This document shows positions 55,702-63,883 of a stretch of 64,000 nt of DNA, piece after piece. Origin of the DNA: Pseudomonas canadensis (GTDB taxonomy: Bacteria; Pseudomonadota; Gammaproteobacteria; Pseudomonadales; Pseudomonadaceae). The notes under the pieces are model-generated. The model did not search any database, had not been told where the DNA came from, and was given only the letters and a program-made list of their open reading frames with translations. The stretch lies in assembly GCF_000503215.1 (NCBI RefSeq), contig NZ_AYTD01000013.1:1168009-1232008 (forward strand). The letters run 5' to 3'. The position numbers and the translations under genes were made by a program. Numbering within the stretch: position 1 is the stretch's first letter; each line of letters opens with the position of its first letter.

Positions 55702-57228
55702 ATGCGTACAAGCCTCTCGAATAACATCGCACTGGATCTGCCCTCCTCCCTGAAGCCCGAAGCCATCGAGCCAGGCCCGCTGGTGCTCAGCCCGCGCCTG
55801 CACAACAAGGACTTGGCACCCACCAAAGTCGAAGGCCGGCGCTGGGGGCGCTACAGCATCTTTGCGCTGTGGACCAATGACGTGCACAACATCGCCAACT
55901 ATTCCTTCGCCATTGGCTTGTATGCCTTGGGCTTGGGTGGCTGGCAGATTCTGTTGTCACTCGGTATCGGCGCGGCGCTGGTGTACTTCTTCATGAACCT
56001 GTCGGGATACATGGGGCAGAAGACCGGCGTGCCCTTTCCGGTGATCAGCCGTATCAGCTTCGGCATTCATGGCGCGCAGATTCCGGCGTTGATTCGCGCG
56101 GTGATTGCGATTGCCTGGTTCGGTATCCAGACCTACCTGGCTTCGGTAGTTTTCCGAGTGCTTTTAACGGCAATTCATCCGGGTTTTGCCGACTACGACC
56201 ACAACTCGATCCTGGGCCTGTCGTCGCTCGGCTGGGCCTGTTTCGTGGCGATCTGGTTGGTGCAATTGGTGATCCTGGCCTACGGCATGGAGATGGTCCG
56301 CCGCTACGAAGGCTTCGCCGGGCCGGTGATTCTGCTGACGGTAGCGTCGTTGGCCGGTTGGATGTATTTCCAGACCGGCGGTAACATCGCCTGGTCGATC
56401 CGCGAACCGCTGCGCGGCGGCGAGATGTGGCGCAATATCTTTGCCGGTGGCGCGCTGTGGCTGGCGATCTACGGCACGCTGATCCTCAATTTCTGCGACT
56501 TCGCCCGCTCTTCGCCGTGCCGCAAGACCATCCAAGTCGGCAACTTCTGGGGCTTGCCGGTGAATATCCTGGTGTTTGCCGTGATCACTGTGCTGCTGTG
56601 TGGCGGGCAATTCCAGCTCAATGGCCGGGTGATCGAAAGCCCCACTGAAATCATCGCGGCGATTCCCAGCACCTTTTTCCTGGTGCTCGGTTGCCTGGCG
56701 TTCCTGATCGTCACCGTGGCAGTGAACATCATGGCCAACTTCGTCGCACCGGCCTTTGTGCTGAGCAACCTGGCGCCCAAGTACCTGAACTTCCGTCGCG
56801 CCGGGTTGATCAGCGCCACCGTGGCGGTGCTGATTCTGCCGTGGAACCTCTACAACAGCCCGTTGGTGATCGTCTATTTCCTTTCCGGCCTGGGCGCCCT
56901 GCTGGGGCCGCTGTATGGGGTGATCATGGTGGATTACTGGTTGATCCGTAAAAGCCGGGTGGACGTATTGCAGCTGTATAGCGAAGACCCGAATGGCGTT
57001 TATTACTACAGCCGTGGGGTCAATTTACGCGCAGTAGCGGCCTTCATTCCCGCAGCCGTGATTGCCATTCTCCTGGCGCTGCTGCCCGGTTTCGCCAGCG
57101 TGTCTCCGTTTTCCTGGATGTTTGGCGCCGGTATTGCAGGGGTGCTGTACCTGCTGATCGCCAAGCGTCAGCCGTTCTACGCCGATGTCAGCGGCGAAAG
57201 CATTGCAGTCGATAACGTCAGTCATTAA
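55702..57228 (+). CDS. NCS1-family nucleobase/hydantoin:cation symporter
   Basis: A 508-residue inner-membrane transporter of the Mhp1/PucI/FurE family with twelve predicted helices. Typical segments are RWGRYSIFALWTNDVHNIANYSFAIGLYALG near the first helix (in parts), GVPFPVISRISFG, and INFCDF-like ILNFCDFARSSP. Start 55702 (MRTSLSNNIALD) is chosen because the likely transcription start lies near 55618. Substrates of the family are hydantoins, allantoin, uracil or cytosine. The racemase-like gene 13 bases downstream favours a hydantoin or allantoin. Confidence 0.9.
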   Translation: MRTSLSNNIALDLPSSLKPEAIEPGPLVLSPRLHNKDLAPTKVEGRRWGRYSIFALWTNDVHNIANYSFAIGLYALGLGGWQILLSLGIGAALVYFFMNLSGYMGQKTGVPFPVISRISFGIHGAQIPALIRAVIAIAWFGIQTYLASVVFRVLLTAIHPGFADYDHNSILGLSSLGWACFVAIWLVQLVILAYGMEMVRRYEGFAGPVILLTVASLAGWMYFQTGGNIAWSIREPLRGGEMWRNIFAGGALWLAIYGTLILNFCDFARSSPCRKTIQVGNFWGLPVNILVFAVITVLLCGGQFQLNGRVIESPTEIIAAIPSTFFLVLGCLAFLIVTVAVNIMANFVAPAFVLSNLAPKYLNFRRAGLISATVAVLILPWNLYNSPLVIVYFLSGLGALLGPLYGVIMVDYWLIRKSRVDVLQLYSEDPNGVYYYSRGVNLRAVAAFIPAAVIAILLALLPGFASVSPFSWMFGAGIAGVLYLLIAKRQPFYADVSGESIAVDNVSH

Positions 57229-57241
57229 TCAAGGACTTTCC

Positions 57242-57970
57242 ATGCGTATCCTCGTGGTCAACGTCAACACCACCGAATCCATCACTGAAACCATCGCCCA
57301 GCAGGCACGGGCGGTGGCTGCGCCCGGCACTGAGATTGTCGGGCTCACGCCCTACTTCGGCGCGGAGTCGGTGGAAGGCAACTTTGAAAGCTACCTGGCG
57401 GCCATCGCGGTGATGGACCGGGTGATGGCCTACGACCAGCCATTCGACGCGGTGATCCAGGCCGGCTACGGCGAGCACGGTCGCGAAGGCTTGCAGGAAC
57501 TGCTGAACGTGCCGGTGGTGGACATCACCGAAGCGGCCGCCAGTACGGCGATGTACCTCGGTCACGCCTACTCGGTGGTGACCACCCTGGACCGCACCGT
57601 CCCGCTGATCGAAGACCGCCTGAAACTGGCCGGCCTGTACCAACGCTGTGCCTCGGTGCGGGCCAGCGGCATGGCAGTGCTGGAGTTGGAAGAAAATCCG
57701 TTGGCGGCGATGGAGGCCATCGTGCGTCAGGCGGAATTGGCCATCAGCGAAGACAAGGCTGAGGTGATCTGCCTGGGCTGTGGTGGCATGGCCGGGCTGG
57801 ATGAGCAGATTCGCCAGCGCACCGGTGTGCCGGTGGTGGACGGTGTGACCGCTGCGGTGACTATCGCGGAGTCGCTGGTGCGGTTGGGTTTGTCGACGTC
57901 GAAGATCAGGACTTATGCGACGCCGAGGCCGAAAAAAGTCATCGGTTGGCCGGGCCAGTTCGGACGGTAG
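57242..57970 (+). CDS. Asp/Glu/hydantoin racemase family protein
   Basis: A 242-residue protein of the aspartate/glutamate racemase fold, closest in pattern to hydantoin and allantoin racemases (MRILVVNVNTTESIT start, CLGCGGMAGL for the second catalytic cysteine at about 180). The first catalytic cysteine, expected in an ACFGDPG-type segment, is replaced: the sequence reads AGYGEHGREG. It may therefore be a different activity or a one-base variant. It is co-transcribed with the NCS1 permease and is followed by a REPIN. Confidence 0.85.
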   Translation: MRILVVNVNTTESITETIAQQARAVAAPGTEIVGLTPYFGAESVEGNFESYLAAIAVMDRVMAYDQPFDAVIQAGYGEHGREGLQELLNVPVVDITEAAASTAMYLGHAYSVVTTLDRTVPLIEDRLKLAGLYQRCASVRASGMAVLELEENPLAAMEAIVRQAELAISEDKAEVICLGCGGMAGLDEQIRQRTGVPVVDGVTAAVTIAESLVRLGLSTSKIRTYATPRPKKVIGWPGQFGR

Positions 57971-57980
57971 ACCGAGGTGT

Positions 57981-58052
57981 GGCCATCGCAGGCAAGCCAG
58001 CTCCCACAGGGGAATGCATTCCAAGGTGGGAGCTGGCTTGCCTGCGATGGCC
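57981..58052. repeat. REPIN between racemase and LysR genes
   Basis: GGCCATCGCAGGCAAGCCAG and its complement form the arms, almost perfect over 30 bases. Confidence 0.87.
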
Positions 58053-58074
58053 GCGATGCGGTGTGAGCGTGCAA

Positions 58075-58998
58075 TCAAATGGCACTGAATCGCTGCCCCA
58101 ACTGCTGTTCGGCAAACTGCTCGATGATGAAATCCACGAATGCACGGGTCTTGCCGGGCAGCAGTTTGTGTTCGGCGTAGTAAATGGAGATGTTACCGTC
58201 GTCGACGTACCAGTCGGGCAGCACCCGCACCACCGCGCCGCTGTCCAAGAACGGCACGGCCATGGGCATGCTCACCAAAGCGATGCCCAGGCCCTGGGCG
58301 CTGGCGCAGCAGGCCGCTTCGGAGTCGCTCATGGTCATGCCTGGTTTGAGCACCAGCGGGCGGTGTTCGCGCTCGGTGCTGGTCAATTGCCAGGAGCGGA
58401 TGCGGCCGGTTTGCGGTGAGCGGATGAGAATCCCGGTGCAACGCGCCAAGTCCTCTGGGGTTGATACCGAAGCGCGTTGCGCCAAGTAGCCCGGTGACGC
58501 CACCAGCACGCGATGAGCCGGCGTCAACTTGCGCGCAACCACGCCCTGGGGCAGCTCGAAACCACCACCAATGGCGGCATCGAAGCCCTGCCCGATCAGG
58601 TCGACCTGGCGGTTATCGAAATGCCAGTCCGGGCTGATATCCGGAAACCGCTGCATGAACGTCCCCAGCAGCGGCACCACATACCGATTACCAAACACCG
58701 TACCCATGCTGACCTTGAGCGTGCCCACTGGCCGTCCTTCGGCACTGGCCAGGTTGGCCACGGCGTTCTGGATGGTGGTGAGGCTGCCACTGACTTCGTC
58801 AAGAAACAGTTTGCCAGCCTCGGTCAGCGTCAGGCGCCGAGTGCTGCGCTGGAACAAGCGCACACCCAGGCGCGCCTCCAGCTTGGCGACACTTTTGCCG
58901 ACGGCTGCAGGGGTCAAGCTCAGGTGCCGGGCCGCCTCGGCAAAGCTGCCACCTTCGGCGCTGCGCACAAAGCATTCGATACTGCCAAAGCTTTCCAT
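58075..58998 (-). CDS. LysR-family transcriptional regulator
   Basis: A 307-residue regulator: N-terminal helix-turn-helix (about 5-62, GSFAEAARHLSLTPAAVGKSVAKLEARLGVRLFQR in parts) and a C-terminal substrate-binding-like effector domain. It belongs to the CrgA-like branch that often sits beside the oxidoreductase it controls. The divergent SDR gene starts 126 bases away, so that gene is the likely target. Confidence 0.93.
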   Translation of the reverse strand: MESFGSIECFVRSAEGGSFAEAARHLSLTPAAVGKSVAKLEARLGVRLFQRSTRRLTLTEAGKLFLDEVSGSLTTIQNAVANLASAEGRPVGTLKVSMGTVFGNRYVVPLLGTFMQRFPDISPDWHFDNRQVDLIGQGFDAAIGGGFELPQGVVARKLTPAHRVLVASPGYLAQRASVSTPEDLARCTGILIRSPQTGRIRSWQLTSTEREHRPLVLKPGMTMSDSEAACCASAQGLGIALVSMPMAVPFLDSGAVVRVLPDWYVDDGNISIYYAEHKLLPGKTRAFVDFIIEQFAEQQLGQRFSAI

Positions 58999-59124
58999 AT
59001 CGCCCCACTCTAAACTTTTGGTTTACACAGACTATAGCAATCACGGTCTACCGGGAGGGGCTGGCGAGGTCGATACTCGGTTCCAACAACAAGGCATCCC
59101 GCCTTGAACAGCTAGGAGATCGAC

Positions 59125-59871
59125 ATGACCACACAGAACCTCAGCGGCAAAGTCGCCTTGATTCAAGGCGGTTCTCGCGGCATCGGCGCCGCTATCGTCA
59201 AACGCCTCGCGGCGCAGGGTGCAGCAGTCGCTTTTACCTACGTCAACTCAGCCGCCAAGGCTGAAGAATTGCAGAACAGCGTGATCAGCGAAGGCGGCAA
59301 AGCCCTGGCGATCCACGCCGACAGTGCCGATGCCGGCGCCATCCGCAACGCGGTCAACGCCACGGTCGAAGCCTTTGGCCGCCTGGACATTCTGGTGAAC
59401 AACGCCGGTGTGCTGGCCATCGCGCCGCTGGAAGACTTCAAGCTGGAAGATTTTGACCAGACCCTGGCGATCAACGTACGCAGCGTGTTTATCGCCACCC
59501 AGGAAGCGGCCAAGCATATGGGTGAAGGGGGTCGGGTGATCAATATCGGCAGCACCAATGCCGAGCGCATGCCGTTTGGTGGCGGTGGCCCGTATGCAAT
59601 GAGCAAGGCAGCGCTGGTGGGGTTGACCAAGGGTCTGGCGCGAGATCTGGGGCCACGGGGTATCACCATCAACAATGTGCAGCCTGGACCGGTGGATACC
59701 GATATGAACCCGGCGAACAGCGATTTTGCCGAAAGCCTGATCGGGTTGATGGCGGTGGGTCGGTATGGGCATGTCGAGGAAATTGCCAGCTTTGTGGCTT
59801 ACCTCGCAGGGCCGGAAGCAGGCTACATCACCGGTGCAAGCCTGACCATTGATGGTGGCTTCAGCGCCTAG
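59125..59871 (+). CDS. Short-chain dehydrogenase/reductase, 3-oxoacyl-ACP reductase-like
   Basis: A 248-residue classical SDR. The cofactor motif GGSRGIGAAI (about 12-21) with following residues suggests NADP(H); NNAGVL, the catalytic INIGS serine and YAMSK (Tyr/Lys pair) are all in place, and the C-terminus ends YITGASLTIDGGFSA. The substrate is unknown. AGGAG lies seven bases upstream. Divergent from the LysR gene. Confidence 0.92.
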   Translation: MTTQNLSGKVALIQGGSRGIGAAIVKRLAAQGAAVAFTYVNSAAKAEELQNSVISEGGKALAIHADSADAGAIRNAVNATVEAFGRLDILVNNAGVLAIAPLEDFKLEDFDQTLAINVRSVFIATQEAAKHMGEGGRVINIGSTNAERMPFGGGGPYAMSKAALVGLTKGLARDLGPRGITINNVQPGPVDTDMNPANSDFAESLIGLMAVGRYGHVEEIASFVAYLAGPEAGYITGASLTIDGGFSA

Positions 59872-59896
59872 GGCTTCCTGAACACCGCAAATCAAA

Positions 59897-59986
59897 TGTG
59901 GGAGGGGGCTTGCCCCCGATGGCGGTGTAACAGTCAGCTGATTCGTGGCTGCCCCACCGCAATCGGAGGCAAGCCCCCCTCCCACA
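59897..59986. repeat. REPIN, GGGGGCTTGCCCCC type
   Basis: TGTGGGAGGGGGCTTGCCCC at the left is mirrored at the right; this core type differs from the others in the window. Confidence 0.87.
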
Positions 59987-60003
59987 TTTTTAACCGCGAT
60001 CAG

Positions 60004-60690
60004 TCAAGGTCGAGGTGGCAGGCCGTAGGCCGCCAGGTCAAAGTCCGCGAGCTTGCGGATGATCTGGTCGGCATGGTGGTATTTGCTGTCGGCCATGGCT
60101 TCATCCGGTACGGCGATGGCAGTCATATGGGCAGCTTTGGCAGCAGTGACGCCGAAGGGTGAGTCTTCGAATACCAGGCAATCCTCCGGTGCAACACCCA
60201 GGCGGCGGGCGGCGGTGAGGAAGATGTCCGGCGCGGGCTTGGCGGCGCCGACTTCCGGGTCGTCAGCGGTCACGATGGTGTCGAACAGGCCAAACCATTC
60301 GCGGTGCAAGGTGGTCTTGTGGCCAAACGAATTGCGCGACGAACTGGTGCCCACGGCAATCGGGATGTTATGTGCCTTCAAGTGCCGCACCAAGGCTTCA
60401 GCACCGGGCATGCCCAAGGCTTTTGGGAAGCGCTCGCTCATCAGCGGTTCACGGATCGTCAGGAATTCGGCGGGCGTGATCGGAAGATCCAGCGCCTTCA
60501 CCACGTAGTCAGCCAAATCCTGGGCGCCGCGCCCGATGATGTGCTGCTTGATGCTCCAATCGTAGGTGCGGCCGTAGCGTTCGGCGATGATCTGTGTGAC
60601 TTCGGTGTAGATGCCTTCAGTGTCCAGCAACAGCCCGTCCATATCGAATATCACAGCCTTGATTGGGCCGACTCTACGCGGTGCGTTCAT
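60004..60690 (-). CDS. HAD-IA family phosphatase (pseudouridine-5'-phosphatase / beta-PGM-like)
   Basis: A 228-residue HAD hydrolase. Motif I is VIFDMDGLLLDTEG, motif II VGTSSSRN, the lysine lies in VGAAKPAPDIFL, and motif IV is CLVFEDSPFGVTAA. The cap domain is of the small helical type used on sugar phosphates. The start at 60690 (MNAPRRVGPIKAV) is preferred to the longer open frame. The substrate cannot be told from sequence. Confidence 0.9.
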   Translation of the reverse strand: MNAPRRVGPIKAVIFDMDGLLLDTEGIYTEVTQIIAERYGRTYDWSIKQHIIGRGAQDLADYVVKALDLPITPAEFLTIREPLMSERFPKALGMPGAEALVRHLKAHNIPIAVGTSSSRNSFGHKTTLHREWFGLFDTIVTADDPEVGAAKPAPDIFLTAARRLGVAPEDCLVFEDSPFGVTAAKAAHMTAIAVPDEAMADSKYHHADQIIRKLADFDLAAYGLPPRP

Positions 60691-60799
60691 CAAAACAGAT
60701 CCTTGGGGGGAAGGACTAAAAGGATTCAGCACAATAACGGTCACACTTGTCAGCAAGCAACCCTTTAGACTATGAACCTCACCTTTCAAAGTACCCGCA

Positions 60800-61164
60800 A
60801 TGCTTTACCGTCTAGCTGCCGACAGCCTCGTGCTATTTCACTTGAGCTTCATCCTCTTTGTCCTGTTCGGCGGGTTGCTTGCGCTGAAATGGCGCCCGGC
60901 GATCTGGCTGCACCTGCCCGCCGCGGCATGGGGCGTGGCGGTCGAAGTGTTCCACCTGCCCTGCCCACTGACCCGCTGGGAGAATCTGTTTCGTCACTTC
61001 GCCGGGCAGGACGGCTATGGCGGTGGATTATCGAGCATTACATTCTCACGCTGATCTACCCCGCCGGCCTGACTCCGCAGATCCAGTTGGGCCTGGGCGC
61101 GTTGGTGCTGACGATCAACATCGCAGTATACGGATGGTTGATCCGGCGTTATGTACAGGCTTGA
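60800..61164 (+). pseudogene. DUF2784 membrane protein, broken by a one-base frameshift
   Basis: The first part (60800 to about 61026) encodes MLYRLAADSLVLFHLSFILFV and continues to GQDGYGGG, then the frame goes to an early stop at 61054. The expected continuation, IEHYILTLIYPAGLTPQIQL to the C-terminus, is in another frame and ends at 61164. Loss of one T in the GGATTATC stretch near 61027-61030 would explain it. The joined product of about 121 residues has three to four membrane helices, as in DUF2784. Function unknown. It may be a recent mutation or a sequencing error. Confidence 0.8.
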
Positions 61165-61218
61165 GACAGCTTCACTGGTCAACAATCAAACTCCCTCATT
61201 CCCTTCACAGACGCCCCC

Positions 61219-61797
61219 ATGTCCGAAGCCTTCGAAGTCCCCAGCCCCCACGAAAAACACATCGAACACACCACCGAGCATGCCCACGGCCGCGGCGATA
61301 ATTTCGCCAGCCGTATCGCCGTGATGACCGCCCTCATGGCCACCCTCGGCGCGATGCTCAGCTACCAGGCCGGCTCGACCGAAAGCGAAGCGGCGATGGA
61401 CAAGAACAACGCCGCCATCTTCAAGACCGAAGCGGCCAACCAATGGAACTACTACCAGGCCAAGTCCAGCCGGCAAAACCTCGCGGAACTGGCCACTCAC
61501 ATTCCCGGTGTGGACGCGGTGCATTACAAGGAAGAAATCGAGCGCTACAAGAACCAGAAGGAAGACGTGCGCAAGCAGGCCGAGAAGCTTGAAGCCACAT
61601 CAAAGGAATGGGATGAAAAATCGGAACAGGCGCTGCACCAGCATCATCGCTGGGCCCAGGCAATGACCGCGATCCAGATCGCGATTTCGTTGGCAGCGAT
61701 TACCTTGCTGACGCGGCGGGAGTGGTTGAAGCGGATGTCGTACACCGCAGGCGGCGCAGCAGTGATACTAGGGAGCCTCGCCTGGCTGCATATCTGA
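61219..61797 (+). CDS. DUF4337 family membrane protein
   Basis: A 192-residue protein of unknown function. A hydrophobic stretch lies at about 35-50 (IAVMTALMATLGAMLSYQAG), a long charged helical region at 60-140 probably forms a coiled coil, and two helices sit at the C-terminus (MTAIQIAISLAAITLL, and AVILGSLAWLHI). The histidine-rich N-terminus (HEKHIEHTTEHAHG) could bind metal. No neighbour suggests a role. Confidence 0.85.
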   Translation: MSEAFEVPSPHEKHIEHTTEHAHGRGDNFASRIAVMTALMATLGAMLSYQAGSTESEAAMDKNNAAIFKTEAANQWNYYQAKSSRQNLAELATHIPGVDAVHYKEEIERYKNQKEDVRKQAEKLEATSKEWDEKSEQALHQHHRWAQAMTAIQIAISLAAITLLTRREWLKRMSYTAGGAAVILGSLAWLHI

Positions 61798-61820
61798 CCA
61801 CTTCCAAACACACAGTACCT

Positions 61821-61918
61821 GTGGCGAGGGAGCTTGCTCCCGCTGGACTGCGCAGCAGTCCCATCTTCATGGCCGCTTCGCGGCCCAACGGGACGCTGCG
61901 ACAAGCTCCAGCGCCACA
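61821..61918. repeat. Long REP-type composite hairpin
   Basis: GTGGCGAGGGAGCTTGCTCC begins an imperfect palindrome of about 98 bases with internal small stems (GACTGCGCAGCAGTC, GGCCGCTTCGCGGCC). The left part equals the repeat that codes the tail of the GGDEF protein at 7744. Confidence 0.8.
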
Positions 61919-61942
61919 GTCTATGCACTACGCAGCATCGAA

Positions 61943-62311
61943 TCAGGCTCGGTTCGCCGCACGGCTATGGTGGAAGTACAGATACGCCAGCCCGATAGGC
62001 GCAATGAAAATCGCCATGGTCCAGCAGATCGCCATGGTGAACACCTTGACGGTCAGCATCAGAATGGCATTCACAAAGAACACGTTGTTGCCAAAAATGT
62101 AATCCATGATGCTTTCGTAAACGAAACGCGCGTAGGGATAAAGCAGGCTATTGACCACGCAATAGAACAGCGCGCCCAGTGTGAACACACCGGTTTTCGA
62201 ATGGGTTAGCGCGGTATAGATCAGCACGGGAAAAATCAGCCCGAACAGGAAGTTGCGGATGTAGTACTGAGCAGAAAGCCCGCCAAATGTCTTGCGAAGT
62301 ACCGGGTGCAT
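61943..62311 (-). CDS. Small integral membrane protein, unknown
   Basis: A 122-residue hydrophobic protein with three predicted helices (about 20-38, 42-60 and 80-112). No family was recognised. It ends AYLYFHHSRAANRA. It stands alone between a REP element and the lipoprotein gene; the ATG at 62311 is the only good start. Confidence 0.7.
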   Translation of the reverse strand: MHPVLRKTFGGLSAQYYIRNFLFGLIFPVLIYTALTHSKTGVFTLGALFYCVVNSLLYPYARFVYESIMDYIFGNNVFFVNAILMLTVKVFTMAICWTMAIFIAPIGLAYLYFHHSRAANRA

Positions 62312-62579
62312 TTAGATCCCTCTGAATGGCTTTATTGGAAAGGCGGCGACCTTAACAAAGCTTGGAAATCTTCTCCAGCGTTGTTGTAAGCCCTTTGCCA
62401 TTACAGCGCTGCAGAGTAAAAGGAATGGCGAACAACTCACTTCAAGCCGAGGGAGACGGGTGTCCGCATAACCCAAAGAAGCCGTGGCTTCGGGGTCGAC
62501 GGCTTGGGTGTACGCGCAGGCCTGAAGCGCGGGGTGGTAGTCTTGCCACCTCGAAAAAGTCGACTACAGGGAAGTACTG

Positions 62580-63212
62580 ATGCGGATTCTGTTTTTAGCG
62601 CTGGGCTGTTTATTGATCACCGCCTGTTCAAGCAACCCGAAAATACTGTTTGAAGAACACGTCAAAAATAGCACCACGCCGTTAGCACTAACTCCCTCCG
62701 AGGCCATGCACAATACGCAGGCGGTGCCCATGCCGATCGACCCGGGATGGCGGCCGCCCCAGTGGAAAATCACTGCCGCGGAACCGCGTATCCTGATCAA
62801 CGGAGTGCCGTCGAACTACCGATTGTTCAGCGTCGCCTTGATAAAGGACAAACCTTTCCATATCGACGTTAACTCTTGGTGCGTCAACTCGTGCCTGGGG
62901 TTCAGCAAATACGCCCTGAACCCTTATTTGATCTTGATGGACGCCCAAGGCAACGTGCAGGCTGAAGGCTTTGGCAAGGCGACGGGCATCGTGGGGGTTA
63001 TCAGCCAAGTCTTGAAGGGCACGGTGAAAAGCAGCGGGACTTACTACCTTATCGTAGCAGCCGATAACCGCGCGCCAGGGGAAACCATTGTCATAGACAA
63101 TGTACTGCTGATGGGTGCAGCAGCGAGCCCGATAACGCCATTGCGGATTGGAATGGGCAGCTATCCCTTTGGGTCGGTGGGGCCCTTGTTGAATACGGAA
63201 GAGGCGCCTTAA
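62580..63212 (+). CDS. Predicted lipoprotein, MalM-like pattern
   Basis: A 210-residue exported protein. The signal peptide ends in the lipobox LITAC (cysteine at 16), so it should be lipid-anchored. The segments RILINGVPSNYRLFSVAL and YALNPYLILMDAQGN recall the MalM family of periplasmic lipoproteins, but the match is weak. Two cysteines (CVNSC) may form a disulfide. Base composition is slightly lower in G+C than the core genes. Confidence 0.7.
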   Translation: MRILFLALGCLLITACSSNPKILFEEHVKNSTTPLALTPSEAMHNTQAVPMPIDPGWRPPQWKITAAEPRILINGVPSNYRLFSVALIKDKPFHIDVNSWCVNSCLGFSKYALNPYLILMDAQGNVQAEGFGKATGIVGVISQVLKGTVKSSGTYYLIVAADNRAPGETIVIDNVLLMGAAASPITPLRIGMGSYPFGSVGPLLNTEEAP

Positions 63213-63438
63213 GGCTGTGGCCTTTGAATTGGGCCGATTCCTACGGCCTATTGAGAAGCACCACACACCCGATCCAAATTCACTCCGCCTATAGTCCAGC
63301 GGTCGCTCATATGGCGACCGAGTTTGGCGACTCGATGACAAGATGGAATGTAAACAACATTATTTCGGACGACCGCCCCAGTTGATTGCGGCCTATGAAA
63401 GCTTCGTCGTTTTTATCTTTGTATTAATGGAGTCAGTC

Positions 63439-63483
63439 ATGAATCAATACATGGCCCACCAGCAACGACAGCATCATTCCTAA
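63439..63483 (+). other. Possible 14-residue micro-ORF
   Basis: ATG at 63439 with GGAG six bases upstream encodes MNQYMAHQQRQHHS and ends at TAA. Its stop overlaps that of the convergent small gene. It could be a short peptide or a relic; conservation is unknown. Confidence 0.25.
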
Positions 63484-63689
63484 CCTTTTTCGTCGACACA
63501 ACCGTCCCGCTTGAAATCTTCCTCGACGCCGCGACCTATCGACTTCGTGCCGTGACGCAGGTGCTTGAGAACCTTGCGCTTCGCAGTGAAATAAGTAGCG
63601 ATGCGGTTGTACTCCAGAGACTTTGCCTTGCTGTGCTCGATCCCGCTGCGCGGTGGGTGCGATTTGCTGGATGTCATAGGGCGACGCAT
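63480..63689 (-). CDS. Small basic hypothetical protein next to tRNA-Ser
   Basis: A 69-residue basic protein (start 63689, MRRPMTSSKSH; 63677 is an alternative). The frame is open to 63842, but that part crosses the tRNA terminator and the tRNA 3' half and is not real. No domain was recognised. Confidence 0.55.
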   Translation of the reverse strand: MRRPMTSSKSHPPRSGIEHSKAKSLEYNRIATYFTAKRKVLKHLRHGTKSIGRGVEEDFKRDGCVDEKG

Positions 63690-63744
63690 AGATATGCCAA
63701 GCGCGTGATTCGATAAAGGTAAGATTTTCGAAACCCAGAAACTA

Positions 63745-63780
63745 CAAAACCCCTGGTTTCTCTCGAAACCAGGGGTTTTG
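63745..63780 (-). terminator. Intrinsic terminator of tRNA-Ser
   Basis: CAAAACCCCTGGTTTC pairs perfectly with GAAACCAGGGGTTTTG around a TCTC loop. It lies 14 bases past the tRNA end on the minus strand. Confidence 0.85.
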
Positions 63781-63793
63781 TTTACATCGAATT

Positions 63794-63883
63794 TGGCGGT
63801 GAAGGAGAGATTCGAACTCTCGATACAATTTCTTGTATACACACTTTCCAGGCGTGCTCCTTAAGCCACTCGGACACTTCACC
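63794..63883 (-). tRNA. tRNA-Ser, anticodon GGA
   Basis: Reads UCC/UCU serine codons. On the minus strand the acceptor GGTGAAG (63883-63877) pairs with CTTCACC, followed by G and an encoded CCA (63796-63794). The anticodon loop is CTGGAAA, and a long variable arm (GTGTATACAAGAAATTGTATC region) marks a class II serine tRNA. The T loop TTCGAATC is present. Confidence 0.96.

Noticed and set aside
62362..62580. 72-codon plus-strand frame before the lipoprotein gene
   Set aside because: No ribosome-binding site, basic low-quality sequence, and it overlaps the likely promoter of the lipoprotein gene.
63690..63842. N-terminal extension of the small minus-strand gene
   Set aside because: It would translate the tRNA-Ser 3' half and its terminator.
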